Below are positions 1-10,600 of a stretch of 47,844 nucleotides of DNA, piece by piece. The position numbers were made by a program, and so were the translations under genes. The notes beneath the pieces are model-generated. The model was not told the DNA's origin. It saw only the letters and a program-made list of their open reading frames with translations, and did no database searches. Numbering within the stretch: the first letter of the stretch is position 1; each line of letters begins with the position of its first letter. The DNA is from Mesorhizobium norvegicum (lineage in GTDB: Bacteria; Pseudomonadota; Alphaproteobacteria; Rhizobiales; Rhizobiaceae), in the NCBI RefSeq assembly GCF_004919685.1, contig NZ_SMYZ01000035.1:1-47844 (forward strand), given 5' to 3'.

Positions 1-507
1 ATCGGCGAGCACATCCTGGCAGGGCGTGCCGAACTCGGTATCTCGAGGCTGCCCCTGGATCCAAGTCTGTTTGAGTGGGCGCCGCTTGGGTCGGCACGAA
101 ACGTATGCATCTTCCATCCCGACCACCGCTTTTCAAAACAGACCTGTATCGAGGCTCACGACCTGGCAGGCGAAACGATCGTTGATATCGATCCCCAGTT
201 CGCCGCCCACCAAATGAACTTCAATGCCTTACGCTTCGCCGGCGTTGAGCCAGACATACTGGTAGAATTCGATTGCAACGGTCACGAAGTCGGATACGTT
301 TCGGCTGGCCTAGGCATTTCGATAACCAATGAGATCATTGCGCGTGAATACGCGGCGTTTCACTTGGGAATAAGGCCAGTGGAGCCGTCCGCGCTCTATC
401 ACTACGTTGCGATTTGGCAGAAGGGCAGGACCTTCTCCAACGCATTGAATGTATCGCTCGAGGCGATCATCGCTGCGTTTTCCACGGAGCCGCCCGCAAG
501 GGGTTGA
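1..507 (+). CDS. LysR-type regulator, C-terminal part (5' cut by window)
   Basis: The frame is open from base 1 to the stop at 505-507, giving 168 residues without a start, so the gene begins upstream of the window. The residues look like the effector-binding domain of LysR-type transcriptional regulators: an ISRLPLD segment where LysR proteins often read 'dlgi..lp', then an ARNVCIFHPDHR segment matching the usual 'vcvlp.dHpla' strand, and a late GLGISITNEIIAR segment matching the typical 'G.GiailP...a'. The DNA-binding N-terminal domain is not visible. It would control a promoter outside the window. Its target and inducer cannot be told. The family call rests on these segments only. Confidence 0.7.
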   Translation: MGEHILAGRAELGISRLPLDPSLFEWAPLGSARNVCIFHPDHRFSKQTCIEAHDLAGETIVDIDPQFAAHQMNFNALRFAGVEPDILVEFDCNGHEVGYVSAGLGISITNEIIAREYAAFHLGIRPVEPSALYHYVAIWQKGRTFSNALNVSLEAIIAAFSTEPPARG

Positions 508-721
508 TAGGTATTCCTCAGAAAGCGCCAGAGATTGAGGTTTTATTGGCAGCTCATAGCGGATCGCACTTGCGCCGGCCAGGATGCCCTCGCAACCCGG
601 ATCGTGTGCAGGGTGTCCGGCTTGACATGCCGTAGGCGAGAACCCCGATGGAAACGTCATATGGTCGAATCAGGTCGATCGCCCGTGGCATCAAGACGTG
701 GTACTTTGCAGGACAAGAACC

Positions 722-1291
722 CTACCGTTTGAATTCTCGGCGGATCGCTTCTGCTGCGTTCTTTTTGACCGATTCTGCATTTGACGCGCTGAGACCATTG
801 TCCAAAGCGAGCTTGTGAAATTCATCCGCATACGTCGAGTCTTGCACCCGGTAGCTCCGGATGATCTCGCGTGTCCTTTTCGTCAGAGCGATGATGTCGG
901 AGCCGCTAAACCACTCAGGATTGCCAATTTGTTTCTCAAACTCCTCGATAACCTGATCGGGAAGATCGGCACCATACAGGAAATATCGCAAGTACGGTTT
1001 GAAGTGTGGGTGCGTATAGGCCTCCGCACCAGATGAACCGTTTCGCGCGAACAAGTCTCTATGTGAGCCCTTTAACCTTCCCGAGTTCAACTTTGGGTCT
1101 GTCCAGTAGGCGATTCGGTGCTTCGGGATGGCGTCTCTGGCCACGAGGAGTTTCAAAAGTGCTAGGATTGGCTCTTTATTGGCAAGGTAGACCGCATGGC
1201 CATCTACGGCGTGAGGCACGTTCACTCGCAGGTCGATTCGATCAACAAGGGCTTGCTCATCTGCCGTTAGTTTAATGTGATGCCGGCTCAT
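722..1291 (-). CDS. Unknown cytoplasmic protein, about 189 residues
   Basis: I do not recognise this protein. The start at 1291 is chosen because a GGAAAGG ribosome site lies six bases ahead. The same frame stays open to an ATG at 1354 with a weaker site, which would add 21 residues. No signal peptide or membrane segment is visible. The composition is soluble and charged, with a mostly helical C-terminal half (rich in Glu, Lys and Ala) and a central THPHFKPYLRYFLYG segment. It is convergent with the LysR fragment and divergent from the DUF5623-like gene. Its position in an integrase-bearing accessory region makes it likely island cargo, possibly defence-related, but that is inference from context only. 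Confidence 0.6.
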   Translation of the reverse strand: MSRHHIKLTADEQALVDRIDLRVNVPHAVDGHAVYLANKEPILALLKLLVARDAIPKHRIAYWTDPKLNSGRLKGSHRDLFARNGSSGAEAYTHPHFKPYLRYFLYGADLPDQVIEEFEKQIGNPEWFSGSDIIALTKRTREIIRSYRVQDSTYADEFHKLALDNGLSASNAESVKKNAAEAIRREFKR

Positions 1292-1354
1292 CAAAGCCTT
1301 TCCGTCTGTAAACCCCGAAGGCTCGTAACGTGCGGAGTACCTTCGCTCATTCAT

Positions 1355-1728
1355 GTGTGCGAATCTCTGCCCCGAAGGAGCAGCCGGATGTCAGTATAAG
1401 CTGTCTGGCTGAAAGCTCCTAAAGACGAAGGAAAGCTATGCTAGGCCCCGATAAGACTTGAAGTCTTTACCTGCGGCGCTGCGACAAGATCTGCAGGGGC
1501 GGCTCTGCGGAGCGGTGAGTGCCCCGATATGTCGAGTCACTGGATTCCTCCGTCTCGCGATTGAACAAATTCACCTCTTGGCCTATCTTTGATTCGCTCT
1601 TGGCATGAGCATGGCACTCGCCGTTCCGAAGCTGCTGGCAGCGTTGCCCATATTCTCTGCAAACCTTTCAACACTCATTCGGGCTTGAAAGGCGGTTGGC
1701 GAGTGACGCTTCTGATCAAGCCGGGAGA
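1355..1728. other. Gene-free stretch between two divergent genes
   Basis: About 375 bases separate the unknown gene on the minus strand from the DUF5623-like gene on the plus strand, so both promoters should lie here. I see no RNA gene, repeat or clear operator. A 27-codon frame starting with ATG at 1605 exists but has no convincing ribosome site and is not called. Confidence 0.4.
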
Positions 1729-1734
1729 ATGATC

Positions 1735-3030
1735 ATGTTGACTGGTGACGTGCGTCCTACGACGCTCGAAGGTGTAAAAAGTCTCGCTTCGCAACTGCGC
1801 AAGGAACGCGGTATTAAGCACGCGATAGCGCTCGATCTTGCGGCTCAGGCAGCAAGTTGCTCAAACTTCCGGAACGCCCAACGGTTACTTGTCCAAGGAG
1901 GGCAGGAGGCTACACGTCCGTATGTTCTGCTAAGCATTTATTGGTGCGATAAGGAGCAGAAATATGCCAGCGGGCGCGAGACTCTAAAGATCGAACTTTC
2001 GCGCTCAATCTTGGAAATCTGTGGGAGATATGCCCTTAAGAAGGTCCGGGGGTTCGGCAACCTTCGGATGGTCGCGGATGACCATTTTGTCTGCGATGCC
2101 CTGGCTCCCTCGCAAGCGTATGCCCGTGAGCGTCTATGTACGGCAGAGCGTTCGATCCGTTTCATGGAATACACCGGGTTGCGTCCTCCCCGAAGTTCTC
2201 GCGAAGCCCACCCTAAAACCCTGGCCCAGGACCAACTGCCAAATAGGGATCATGCCACCGCTTGGATCGACCCTACCAGCGGCCAATTCATTTTAGTCGA
2301 CGAACCCTACGGGGACGCCCCTGATAAGATTAAGCGGTCTGCGTGGGCCGCTCGCACGGGCTGGAAGATCGTGAAGACTGCTTGGCCAGGGATGTACAGC
2401 CCTTACGATTGCGATCTCTACGTCGCGACGGATGCCAAATCTGGCTGTGATTTGGACGCCGTTGTTGCAAAAATTGAGGCCATGTCGGCACCTTTGGTCG
2501 CTGACAATTGGGCCGGGGAATCGTCTCCGTCATGGGATACGTTCGTGAGCCCGTTAGCCAAGACGGCCCAAGATGTGCGCCGAGCTCGGTGTCGCGGTAC
2601 GGTCTATCCGAGTGCCAGCGCCACTTCCGTACCGTATTCCTACCGACTTGGCTCGACCCGGCGCCGGCCGGTCGGTGAACTTGGCATTGCCGGACATATC
2701 GAGGCAGGAAGCATCATCAAAGCGGTTCTGATCTCGCGTCATCGGCCCGGCGGGGTCCGGAATCGCTTAAGTCCGTTGCGCTCGACTTTGGAGGACTGGT
2801 TGGAGCTTGAAAGGCGTCGAGGAGAACTCGACGGTCCGGAGTTTTTCCAAGTCTATTATGGCGACACGGTCGCCAACAAAGACCACCTTGAAAAGGCGAA
2901 ATCGCGAGAAGGTGTCATCTGGATACTTGGCGAATTAAAGGTGCAGCTCCAGAGGGCATATGCGGACTGCGCTCCGCTTCGCCGGCAGCTGCATCGCATT
3001 GAGATGTCGGTATCCCTGACTCAGAAATGA
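1735..3030 (+). CDS. DUF5623-like protein
   Basis: The N-terminal segment (TTLEGVKSLASQLRKERGI, then a segment reading HAIALDLAAQAASCSNFRNA) resembles the start of DUF5623-type proteins found on plasmids and islands. That match is from memory and of moderate strength. The motif looks like a small helical module that recurs in plasmid 'Glo/Ard-like' accessory proteins. The rest has no motif I recognise: there is no signal peptide, membrane segment or P-loop. The ATG at 1735 is chosen because a GGGAGA site sits six bases ahead. ATG at 1729 and TTG at 1696 are in frame but badly spaced. A hairpin with a T-rich tail follows the stop. Function unknown, probably island cargo. Confidence 0.6.
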   Translation: MLTGDVRPTTLEGVKSLASQLRKERGIKHAIALDLAAQAASCSNFRNAQRLLVQGGQEATRPYVLLSIYWCDKEQKYASGRETLKIELSRSILEICGRYALKKVRGFGNLRMVADDHFVCDALAPSQAYARERLCTAERSIRFMEYTGLRPPRSSREAHPKTLAQDQLPNRDHATAWIDPTSGQFILVDEPYGDAPDKIKRSAWAARTGWKIVKTAWPGMYSPYDCDLYVATDAKSGCDLDAVVAKIEAMSAPLVADNWAGESSPSWDTFVSPLAKTAQDVRRARCRGTVYPSASATSVPYSYRLGSTRRRPVGELGIAGHIEAGSIIKAVLISRHRPGGVRNRLSPLRSTLEDWLELERRRGELDGPEFFQVYYGDTVANKDHLEKAKSREGVIWILGELKVQLQRAYADCAPLRRQLHRIEMSVSLTQK

Positions 3031-3058
3031 AGCCGAAAGGCAATTGAACCTCAGGGGG

Positions 3059-3090
3059 CAGCGTGCAAATCGCACGCTGTCGAGCTTTTG
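3059..3090 (+). terminator. Rho-independent terminator of the DUF5623-like gene
   Basis: Bases 3059-3066 and 3072-3079 form a perfect 8-bp GC-rich stem with a five-base AAATC loop. A short run ending in CTTTT follows. It lies 29 bases after the stop codon at 3030 and separates this gene from the convergent helicase gene. Confidence 0.65.
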
Positions 3091-3168
3091 CTTGATCGGC
3101 TCGGATCCGTATCGCCGGTTACAGTTTTGAGTGACTGGATTTCTGAATCCGATCAGAAGGCATCTTAT

Positions 3169-6100
3169 CTACGCATCGGCCGGCGGCCAGCCCAGTTTTC
3201 CACGGCCGACGCGCAAGGCATCCACCAGCCTAGTGTTGCCGGGTAATCGACCCGAGAAGAGGCTGGGTTTGGGATCGACGGCCGGCTTCTTGAACGCAGC
3301 GACCCGCTGGTAGTCGGGTGTCGAAAGCCAAGTCCGCCCATCCCCCTCGTCGGTGACGATCCGATAGAGGCCGGCGGGTGGGGCGGCCGCAATGTCGAGC
3401 AGGCGTTTATAGTGTTCGATCGACCACTTTTGGATGCCGCCGCTAAGGGCTTCGGTGCGGAAGCGCGCCCATAGCGCGGCGCTCTCGGGCGTGGGCCAGT
3501 TGCCAGCGTCGGTGTGGGCCGTAATCTCGTCGGATTCCAACCAAACTCGCATCTCAGCGGGCGTAACGAAGACAGGCTTGGCATCCTCGATTGCCGCCAT
3601 GGCAGCGCGTCGGGACGGAAGGCCCGCGCGGATCAGCATCGCCATCATGAATTGCGGGACGCCGGTTTCGACCGCTGCAGCGGCGCCGCCCGCCACCGTG
3701 TCCGGCGTCCAGCCGAGGGACAAGCGGCGGGTACGGACAGCTTCCAGCGCCCAGACAAGACGATAGGTGAAGGCCTCTTCGACGGCCCGCATGTTCTGCG
3801 GTCCGATCTTGGAAACTTCCTCGCCGTTTACCCAGCTACGCAGGATGGCTTTCCAGTTTGCCGGCAGCGCATTGGCTTTATCAGAGATGAAGGGTCGCAT
3901 GAACAGCAGTCGCCCGCCGAGACCACCGAGCGCGTCGACGAGTTCATCGATGTCGCCGCTGAGCGCCGCCTTGTCAGCCCTGTCTAGGAGTACGGCCAAA
4001 TCGTCAGCCATGGCGTCGATCGCGAGGCCAGCTTCAAGCCCGACGCCCATGGCGAAATGTCCACGCCGCGCCTGCGCCGTGGTTGTCCTCCAAATAAGAT
4101 CGGCGCGCGCCTCGAATACCTTCTTGTGCAGCGGGGCGACGTCCTCGTCTTCCCGGGCGATCTGGCGCGCCCAGAGCGATCCCTTGAGCGCCTCGTCCAA
4201 GAGCTTCGGCAGATCGGCGCGATCAGCATCAAGTGCTTCGATCAGGCCGAACACGGTCGCATCGAGGCGTTCGACGATTTGCGAGAGCGGCTCTTCGTCG
4301 ATGGTTTCTTCCTCGTCGCCGCCGCCTTCCTCGTCGTCGTCGTCATCGGTGTCATATTCCACGCCGGCGGCCAGCCGCTCTGCGACCGCGGCTTCTTCCT
4401 TGGGTGATCTCCAGGCTTCGCGGGCATTGGCGAGATATTCCCATGCGTCATCGCGATCCAGGACACCCTCGCGCGACAGGCGCTCAAGGATCTCGGCGAC
4501 AATCTGGATGAGGCCGCTTTTCAAAGTGCGCGCCTTTGCGGAATCGACCAGCTTCTTCCATTCCTTCTTTCGCCAGTCGATGTTGTCGAACATGACGTGG
4601 ACGATAAGGCCTTCGACATCCACGAAGGCGCGCCCAGCGCGGCCGGCGACATTCGCGAACTCTTCGCCTTTGATCTTCTCGGCGGCCCGATACAACGCGG
4701 GCACCAAAAGCACGGCGGCGTTGAGATTAAGGCCCTGCGAGAGCGTCGGAGATGCGACAATGACCTTCAGGACCCCCTCGGATAAGAGGGCTTCCAGCTC
4801 GCGCAAGAACGGGCTCGGCAACCGTCCATGGTGGATGGCGACGCCCTGCTTCAAGCAGGCGACGGCGGGATGGTCTTCGCCCAGCCACTCCTTGCCGACC
4901 TCCAAGGCTCGAGCGATCGACGTCTCGTCCTCCAGCAGCGAGTCCAGATAGCCGCGCCTGCAGAGGTCCACGACCTGTTTCCCGTAGCTCTCGACCCAAT
5001 TCGCTTGGGTCGAGAAGATGAGGGTCCGCTTGCCCTGGCCTGCAAACTCCCATGCCGCGAACAAGGCAAGATGTGAGTTCTTGCGCGGATAGGGCTTCTT
5101 CTCTTTCCCCCGCGCCGGTTTCTGCACGACGAATTTGTCGAGGAACGGACCATTGTCGTCGAGGTCGAGCCGGAGCAATGCGTCCTTGCCCCGCCAAGTA
5201 AGTGCGCCGAAGCGCTGGCGCGTAGGGCGCCAGTCGGAACGTACCGGCTCACCTGGTTCATCAGAGCGGATCCAAGCGGTGAGATCGTCAAGTTCATCGC
5301 CGCTTGGGAGGATGGCAGAGAGACAGACGATCCGGCGGTCCGCCGCATCAGCGCGCCGGAGCAGGCGTTGCACCAGCGTCTCATAGCGGATTTCACGCTC
5401 GCTCGGGCCGATCATGTGGCCTTCGTCCAGGACGATCAGGCCGACATCGTCGATCAGGGATGGGTCGCTTCTCAGCGCGAAGTCGAGTTTTTCTGGTGTC
5501 GCGATGATGATCTCGCGGCTGCGCAGTGCGTCTTCATCCCCAGCCGAAAGACCGCTGGCGCCGTAAAGCGAGGAGACGCTGAATCCGAGTGGCGCGAAGG
5601 TCTTTCTGAAGGAGCGCTCCGTCTGGGCGGACAAGGCACGCAATGGCGTGACGATCAGCACTCGGCGCGCCGACGACAAGGTCATCAACGCGGCGATCTC
5701 GGCCACCCGCGTCTTTCCGGCGCTGGTCGGCAGGGCAACGACAAGGTCGTCGGTGACGTCCGTGGAACGCCTGGCCGCCTCGCGCTGCGATGGCCAGAGC
5801 TCCACTTCGGACGTCTTGCGGGCGTAGAACGACGCGATAAACAATCGACGCAGGTCCGGGTATTTCTCCTCCGTCCCCTCGGGCGGCTCAGTCGGCAGGT
5901 TCTGGTGTAACGAGTGTTGCCAGAGATCGTCGATGAGATGACGGCATAAGTTTGAGATCCACCACAGCGGAACATTCTCCGCGTTGTCCGCCAGGCTGAC
6001 CGCAGTGCCCAGCAACTCCCGTGCGTTTTCGATTGGCTCAGGCTCGCCCGTCTCCAACGCAAAGTCAAAGTACGCCAGAGCGCGGCAGATCGTTGTGTTG

Positions 6101-6672
6101 AGGATGGTCGATAGCACCTCGTCGATGTCCGGGTCTTCGCCAGTTAGCGCTTCGGCGAGCTGCCCGTCGCCGTGCTCTTCGTCGTCCAACCACTCGCGAA
6201 CGAAGCCGCGCAACTGGTTAAGATCGCGCAGGATCAGGAGTCGGATCGCCATTTCACCCGGCGAAGCGTTGAGGTCGTCCACCGTTTCGTTGAAGAGCGA
6301 ATAGGCGACGGCGGAGAAACCGGCCAGGTGGTATGCTGCGGCGGCGATGGTGCGACGGAAACCGCGGCGGGGCGACTCCGGGTCGCCATTGCGCACGAGA
6401 GCCTCGAAGGCATTGGCGGCGCGCTCAAAGGCTTTGCTGGTTAGATCCGACGAACCTGCCTGGGCACGGAGCGCCATAGCGCCTCGAAGCAGCGCGAACC
6501 CGTGTTCGGCAAGATCGGTTTCGATTGTCGCGCCGAGGGGCGGCGCACCCGGAGGCAGCACGCCATCTTCGCGCATCAGCGACCAGGCCGCTCCGCGGTA
6601 GAGAAGGCGCCCAAGGATGCCGTCAACCGTCGCGGCCGCCAGGAATCCGGTCAGCTCGTCAATCGTCTCCAA
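3169..6672 (-). CDS. hamB: HamB-like superfamily II helicase (Hachiman defence)
   Basis: This is a 1167-residue Ski2-like helicase. A helical N-terminal region (1-290) precedes two RecA-like domains. Visible motifs are the Walker A LPTSAGKT (314-321), ATPEKL (391-396), the Walker B box DEGH (416-419), motif III SAI (452-454), motif V around SPTLSQGLNLN (641-651) and motif VI NVAGRAGRA (674-682). A highly acidic stretch (about 773-794) leads into a helical C-terminal region. The start overlaps the end of the upstream nuclease gene by 14 bases, so the two are translationally coupled. In known Hachiman systems, HamB is a DNA-scanning helicase that holds HamA inactive until it meets damaged or phage DNA. 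The assignment comes from the helicase type plus the HamA-like partner. Confidence 0.8.
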   Translation of the reverse strand: METIDELTGFLAAATVDGILGRLLYRGAAWSLMREDGVLPPGAPPLGATIETDLAEHGFALLRGAMALRAQAGSSDLTSKAFERAANAFEALVRNGDPESPRRGFRRTIAAAAYHLAGFSAVAYSLFNETVDDLNASPGEMAIRLLILRDLNQLRGFVREWLDDEEHGDGQLAEALTGEDPDIDEVLSTILNTTICRALAYFDFALETGEPEPIENARELLGTAVSLADNAENVPLWWISNLCRHLIDDLWQHSLHQNLPTEPPEGTEEKYPDLRRLFIASFYARKTSEVELWPSQREAARRSTDVTDDLVVALPTSAGKTRVAEIAALMTLSSARRVLIVTPLRALSAQTERSFRKTFAPLGFSVSSLYGASGLSAGDEDALRSREIIIATPEKLDFALRSDPSLIDDVGLIVLDEGHMIGPSEREIRYETLVQRLLRRADAADRRIVCLSAILPSGDELDDLTAWIRSDEPGEPVRSDWRPTRQRFGALTWRGKDALLRLDLDDNGPFLDKFVVQKPARGKEKKPYPRKNSHLALFAAWEFAGQGKRTLIFSTQANWVESYGKQVVDLCRRGYLDSLLEDETSIARALEVGKEWLGEDHPAVACLKQGVAIHHGRLPSPFLRELEALLSEGVLKVIVASPTLSQGLNLNAAVLLVPALYRAAEKIKGEEFANVAGRAGRAFVDVEGLIVHVMFDNIDWRKKEWKKLVDSAKARTLKSGLIQIVAEILERLSREGVLDRDDAWEYLANAREAWRSPKEEAAVAERLAAGVEYDTDDDDDEEGGGDEEETIDEEPLSQIVERLDATVFGLIEALDADRADLPKLLDEALKGSLWARQIAREDEDVAPLHKKVFEARADLIWRTTTAQARRGHFAMGVGLEAGLAIDAMADDLAVLLDRADKAALSGDIDELVDALGGLGGRLLFMRPFISDKANALPANWKAILRSWVNGEEVSKIGPQNMRAVEEAFTYRLVWALEAVRTRRLSLGWTPDTVAGGAAAAVETGVPQFMMAMLIRAGLPSRRAAMAAIEDAKPVFVTPAEMRVWLESDEITAHTDAGNWPTPESAALWARFRTEALSGGIQKWSIEHYKRLLDIAAAPPAGLYRIVTDEGDGRTWLSTPDYQRVAAFKKPAVDPKPSLFSGRLPGNTRLVDALRVGRGKLGWPPADA

Positions 6673-7453
6673 GATCTTCCGCCTCCTCGTAGATGGCTGC
6701 GATGAAGTCCTGGTGGTCCTCGACGTGGATGTTCACGACGTAATGGTCCCGGTTTGTCCCTGTGGCGTCGAGATCGTCCTTCAGCGATGCGTGAGGGCCA
6801 TTGCCCGACACGGTGAAGAGCATGTGGTCGATGCGATCGGCGCGAAGGGATTTCAGGCCCACCTCATCGCGGAGACTCCGGCCCAGCGCGTTGTCGTCAG
6901 GATCGTTGCTCTCCAGCAGGCGATTGGCGACAAACAGTAGCGAGTCGGGCGTGCAACGGCCGCTATCACGATTGAGCACCTTACGCGCGCTCGTGATCGT
7001 GGCCTTCCCGAGCACCTTGTTGCTCTTGGCTTCGCCTTTGAGGAGCCAAAGCTTTTCGCCGGCCCCATCGTATCCGGCACCGATGAAGTCGTCGCCGCGC
7101 ATCGCCATGTTGCGGCCGTCCTTGTAGCGGAGCCGGCGCACAGGGACTCGCAGGCCAATCTCTTCCTCGACCAGCTCGGTCGCGAGAATCTCCCCGAGAT
7201 CGCCGGATCGGCCCCTTGGGGTCTGCGGCATCGCCTCGCTGAGGATTTTGGCGGCAACCTTGAATCCAAGCCGATTCACATCTTCGGCGATGCGTTCGAG
7301 GCGATCATAGTGCGAGCGGATAGTCTCAGCCAGGCCATCCCGAATCTCGTCGCGGCCACCTTCTTTCTCGACATAGGTCCAGTAGCGCTTGCGCTTGTCC
7401 TTTTCCTTGGTCGCTTCAAACCACTTTTCGTATAGCCCCACGTTTCCCCTCAA
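6659..7453 (-). CDS. hamA: HamA-like nuclease (DUF1837 type, Hachiman defence)
   Basis: The 264-residue protein carries a restriction-nuclease-like active site: Glu88 in a GDLGEIL helix, Asp121/Asp122 in MRGDDFIG, and Glu141 and Lys143 in LLKGEAKS. This is the D-(x)n-E-x-K pattern of PD-(D/E)XK enzymes. The order Glu helix, GxD strand, GE-x-K strand matches DUF1837 (HamA). A basic N-terminal segment (11-30) precedes the core. It lies directly upstream of, and overlaps by 14 bases, the large Ski2-like helicase, the gene order of Hachiman. HamA is the DNA-degrading effector released when HamB senses foreign or damaged DNA. The protein could be a divergent relative rather than canonical HamA, since homology was judged by eye. 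Confidence 0.75.
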   Translation of the reverse strand: MRGNVGLYEKWFEATKEKDKRKRYWTYVEKEGGRDEIRDGLAETIRSHYDRLERIAEDVNRLGFKVAAKILSEAMPQTPRGRSGDLGEILATELVEEEIGLRVPVRRLRYKDGRNMAMRGDDFIGAGYDGAGEKLWLLKGEAKSNKVLGKATITSARKVLNRDSGRCTPDSLLFVANRLLESNDPDDNALGRSLRDEVGLKSLRADRIDHMLFTVSGNGPHASLKDDLDATGTNRDHYVVNIHVEDHQDFIAAIYEEAEDLGDD

Positions 7454-7656
7454 TCATCGTCTTTCAGACGACGACATATTGCTGCTACCAGGCTGTAAGT
7501 GTCACCTCGAAGATCTAGTGTGAGGTTGCCTGACCCCGGCTTTATATTCAAGCGCGGCTATCGACGTTTGACATTATAATAATCAGGAATATCAAAGCTC
7601 ATATTGTGAGTACTTGCGAGAAGTCGCTCCTGAAGTGAGCAGGCGATAACGGTTTT
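7454..7656. promoter_or_regulatory. AT-rich gap, probable hamAB promoter region
   Basis: This 200-base gap is clearly richer in A/T than its neighbours. On the minus strand a TATAAT (complement of 7573-7578) lies about 120 bases before the hamA start. No -35 box with correct spacing is clear. The gap suggests that hamAB has its own promoter and is not just read through from the upstream NACHT gene. Confidence 0.3.
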
Positions 7657-10600
7657 CTATAAGGCCGGATGGGTCAGCCTCTGGTGAGGGCTCTCTTCAA
7701 TTCTCTTGATCGCCCGCACCGCCACGTGCCCGTAGCTGGGATGAATTGACCATGCCCGAAGCATCTGAATATCGGTGGCGTCGCCAACGTTCCCTAGGAT
7801 CGCAAGCGCTTTTTTCATTACATCATCGATCATGAAGAACTCGAAATATCCCGACTGACGTTTTGGCTGTTCCAGGGCCGCGCGGTAAATAGCGGCGATT
7901 TCATCAGGGAAATCCTGGGCCAATGATGTGACCACCGGCTCTGAACCCGGAAGCCGTTGGGCACTTTCCTCGAACAGGTGGCCGGCACCGGAAAACTCGC
8001 CGATCACGGCCGCGGCCACTCCGTCTTCATGCCGTGACAATGTTGCAAGTGGCCCAGCGCATTTAAGTTTGCGCTCGGCCCTCGGAAGATCATCGCGGTT
8101 CAGCCAATAGATGATCGCGCCGCAGGCCAAAAATGCGCAATCTGCCGGCGACGCTGTTTCCGCCGAGTGATCAGGCAAGGGGTAATGCAACCGTGCAAGC
8201 GCCGCATGCGCCATTTCGAAGGTACGAACCACGTCCTGCATCATTACTTCCTTTTTCGGTGGCAGGGCCGTCCATGGTGCGATGGCGGGACCGGCAGCTC
8301 GGTCGCCACATGATGCAACTTCCGCAAGCAAGGATGCCGAAAACATCGACTGGCGGTCGACATCTTGCGCCGCTAACAACAACAAGGTTTTGCGATCGTC
8401 GCCTGGCAAAGCGCGCCACACTTCGCAATAGGCGCCATCATAGGGATGGTCGAACTGGCAGCTCCAGAGAGCCGCTGCGACACCGGCCATCAACGGATCA
8501 TCGCGGTTGGCCAGCACGGCTTCGATTTCGCGCTTAACACTTGCGACATGCTCTTCCTGGTCATTATCCAACGCGCCGAGAAATTTCAGCGCATCGATCA
8601 TGCCCGTTGAATCGAACCCGTTATTTGTGGGTAGCAGATCGTGGATGGCATCAATCAGGGCCTGACGTTCGTCATCGGTTAGAGCATGCGCGCTCATCCC
8701 GGCTGCGTGCATAAGTGCCATCCGCAAATGGCCTGCTGCCTTTGCCCAGAGCCGACTCAGGATGGCCGGCAAAAGGGTGCCGACTGAAGGAGCGTCCCGC
8801 TCGGAATATCTGTCCAGTTCGATAAGCAAACCAACTTGGCCGGGGCTTAAGGTTTCCGAACGCAACCGCTCGAAGAGATTTGCCTCAGCCGCGACTTTCG
8901 GCCCGTCATAGAGGTGCCCGCTATGCAGAGGGCCGCAAAGTAGCGCAAGGCCAATATCGTGCCCTGCAAACCCCGTGTAACTCATTGCATAGAGGCTACT
9001 TCGCAGGCCCAGCTTGTATTTCCTGGCCTCATCGAGCAGCCTGCCGTGTTCCTCGGTGAGCCGCGTATCCATCTTTGCGATCAGATCCAAAACCTGATCA
9101 AGGCGTCGCCCTGTTACAAGCTCACGCGCGATGGCCGCAAGAACTGCCCGGTCCTGCTCCGTCCAGTCCTGCAGTGTCTCTGGCCTTGCCTGAACACTCC
9201 TGGCAAACTCTTTCGACACGTCGAACCGCACCGTCTCAATTTCTTGTCCGAGCCGCGCAAGCACCTCATCGCAGCGCGTGTTCGCCCAGCGCTCGGCGTC
9301 CCTACCGAATTGCCCCGCCAAGCAGGCACTCACCACCCACGCATCGGAGAGGTTGGATAACACCTGCCTGCGAAAGCGGTCATCATCGATGGCACCCAGC
9401 AGGAATGGCTTCATTTCAAGATACCGCGGGTGCCGCAATGCCAGCCCCACTGCATCCGGATCATCGCCCGCGCGCCGTAGAATCGCTTCGGCGGCAAACA
9501 CGTTCAGGAACATTTCGTGGCTGAAGCTCACCCGGTCGCCATGCCTGTCCAGAAGTTTCGCCGCCTGAAGCGTCTGCAACAGGGCGCCCGCAACGCCTTC
9601 TCGATCCGACAAGCGGTCAAGCTCCCGAACCGACAGGCTGAAACTAACTCGGTCGGTCATTGCTCCCGCAATGCGAGACAAGGCGCGGATACCATCCGAA
9701 GCAGCTGAGCCAAGCCGCTCACGCACATAAGCATCGAACAGGCCATATTTGGTGGTTCCGGCAAGGACGCTTCGTCCTAGCTGCCCGACCATCCTGGCTT
9801 CGAGGCCGCTTCCCACCATTTCAAGAAGGCCAGACAACGCTTCCGGCCATGCGCCGCCTGATGCGTTCCGGGCAATTGCTTGCTTCGTTTCGACATCCGG
9901 TGCTTGCACCGTGTAGGTGGAAGCAGGCAAGAGATCCCCGCGCTCAAGCTCAATCCTGCTCGACACGACCGTGATTGAGTTATAGCGCCGAACGGCCGCT
10001 GCAATGCTTCGGGTCAGGCGCTGCCGCTCCGATGGAGTGCACTCGTTGTAGCCATCGACCACAAGAACGAGACGCCGATCCAAGAGCCGAGCAGCGGACA
10101 GCAAGGCGGCCGCTGATTGTGCGTTGAGCAGCGTTGCCTCACGATTTGCTACATCGCGCAAGTTCCCTTCGAAATCCTTCGCCGGAATGACGATCGGTAT
10201 GTAACCATGGCCGAGCGCGAAGAGAGCGGCCTTGTACGAGAGAAGGCTTTTGCCACAGCCGGAGTCGCCCGCCAGCAGGACGTTACCGTCCGCTATAACT
10301 CGTTCGACAATAGCGTCCGACGAGACCGCTTCGCCATCGCGAACGCACCGTACCGGGACCATCTCAGACGCGGCTGGGCCGTAGGTGCGCGAGAATGCGT
10401 CCCCATATGCCAAGAGCAGCCGTTCCGCATGGAGCAGTTCCGGACTTAAGGCTGCCTCAAGTGAAGGGACCGCGATCAATCGGTGATGGGCCGCAAAGGC
10501 ACGCCATTGATCTAGAGACCAGCCACGGTTCGCTGCCGAGGTGATGAGCTCGGGCAGCGCACTAAGGCCGCCAACCGCAATTTTGAAATCACCGCTCGGA

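Noticed and set aside
1605..1688. 27-codon leader-like frame
   Set aside because: No clear ribosome site, conserved pairing or family look.
3767..4951. Plus-strand 394-codon frame opposite hamB
   Set aside because: It is Ser/Arg-rich and low in complexity, the mirror of the helicase gene.
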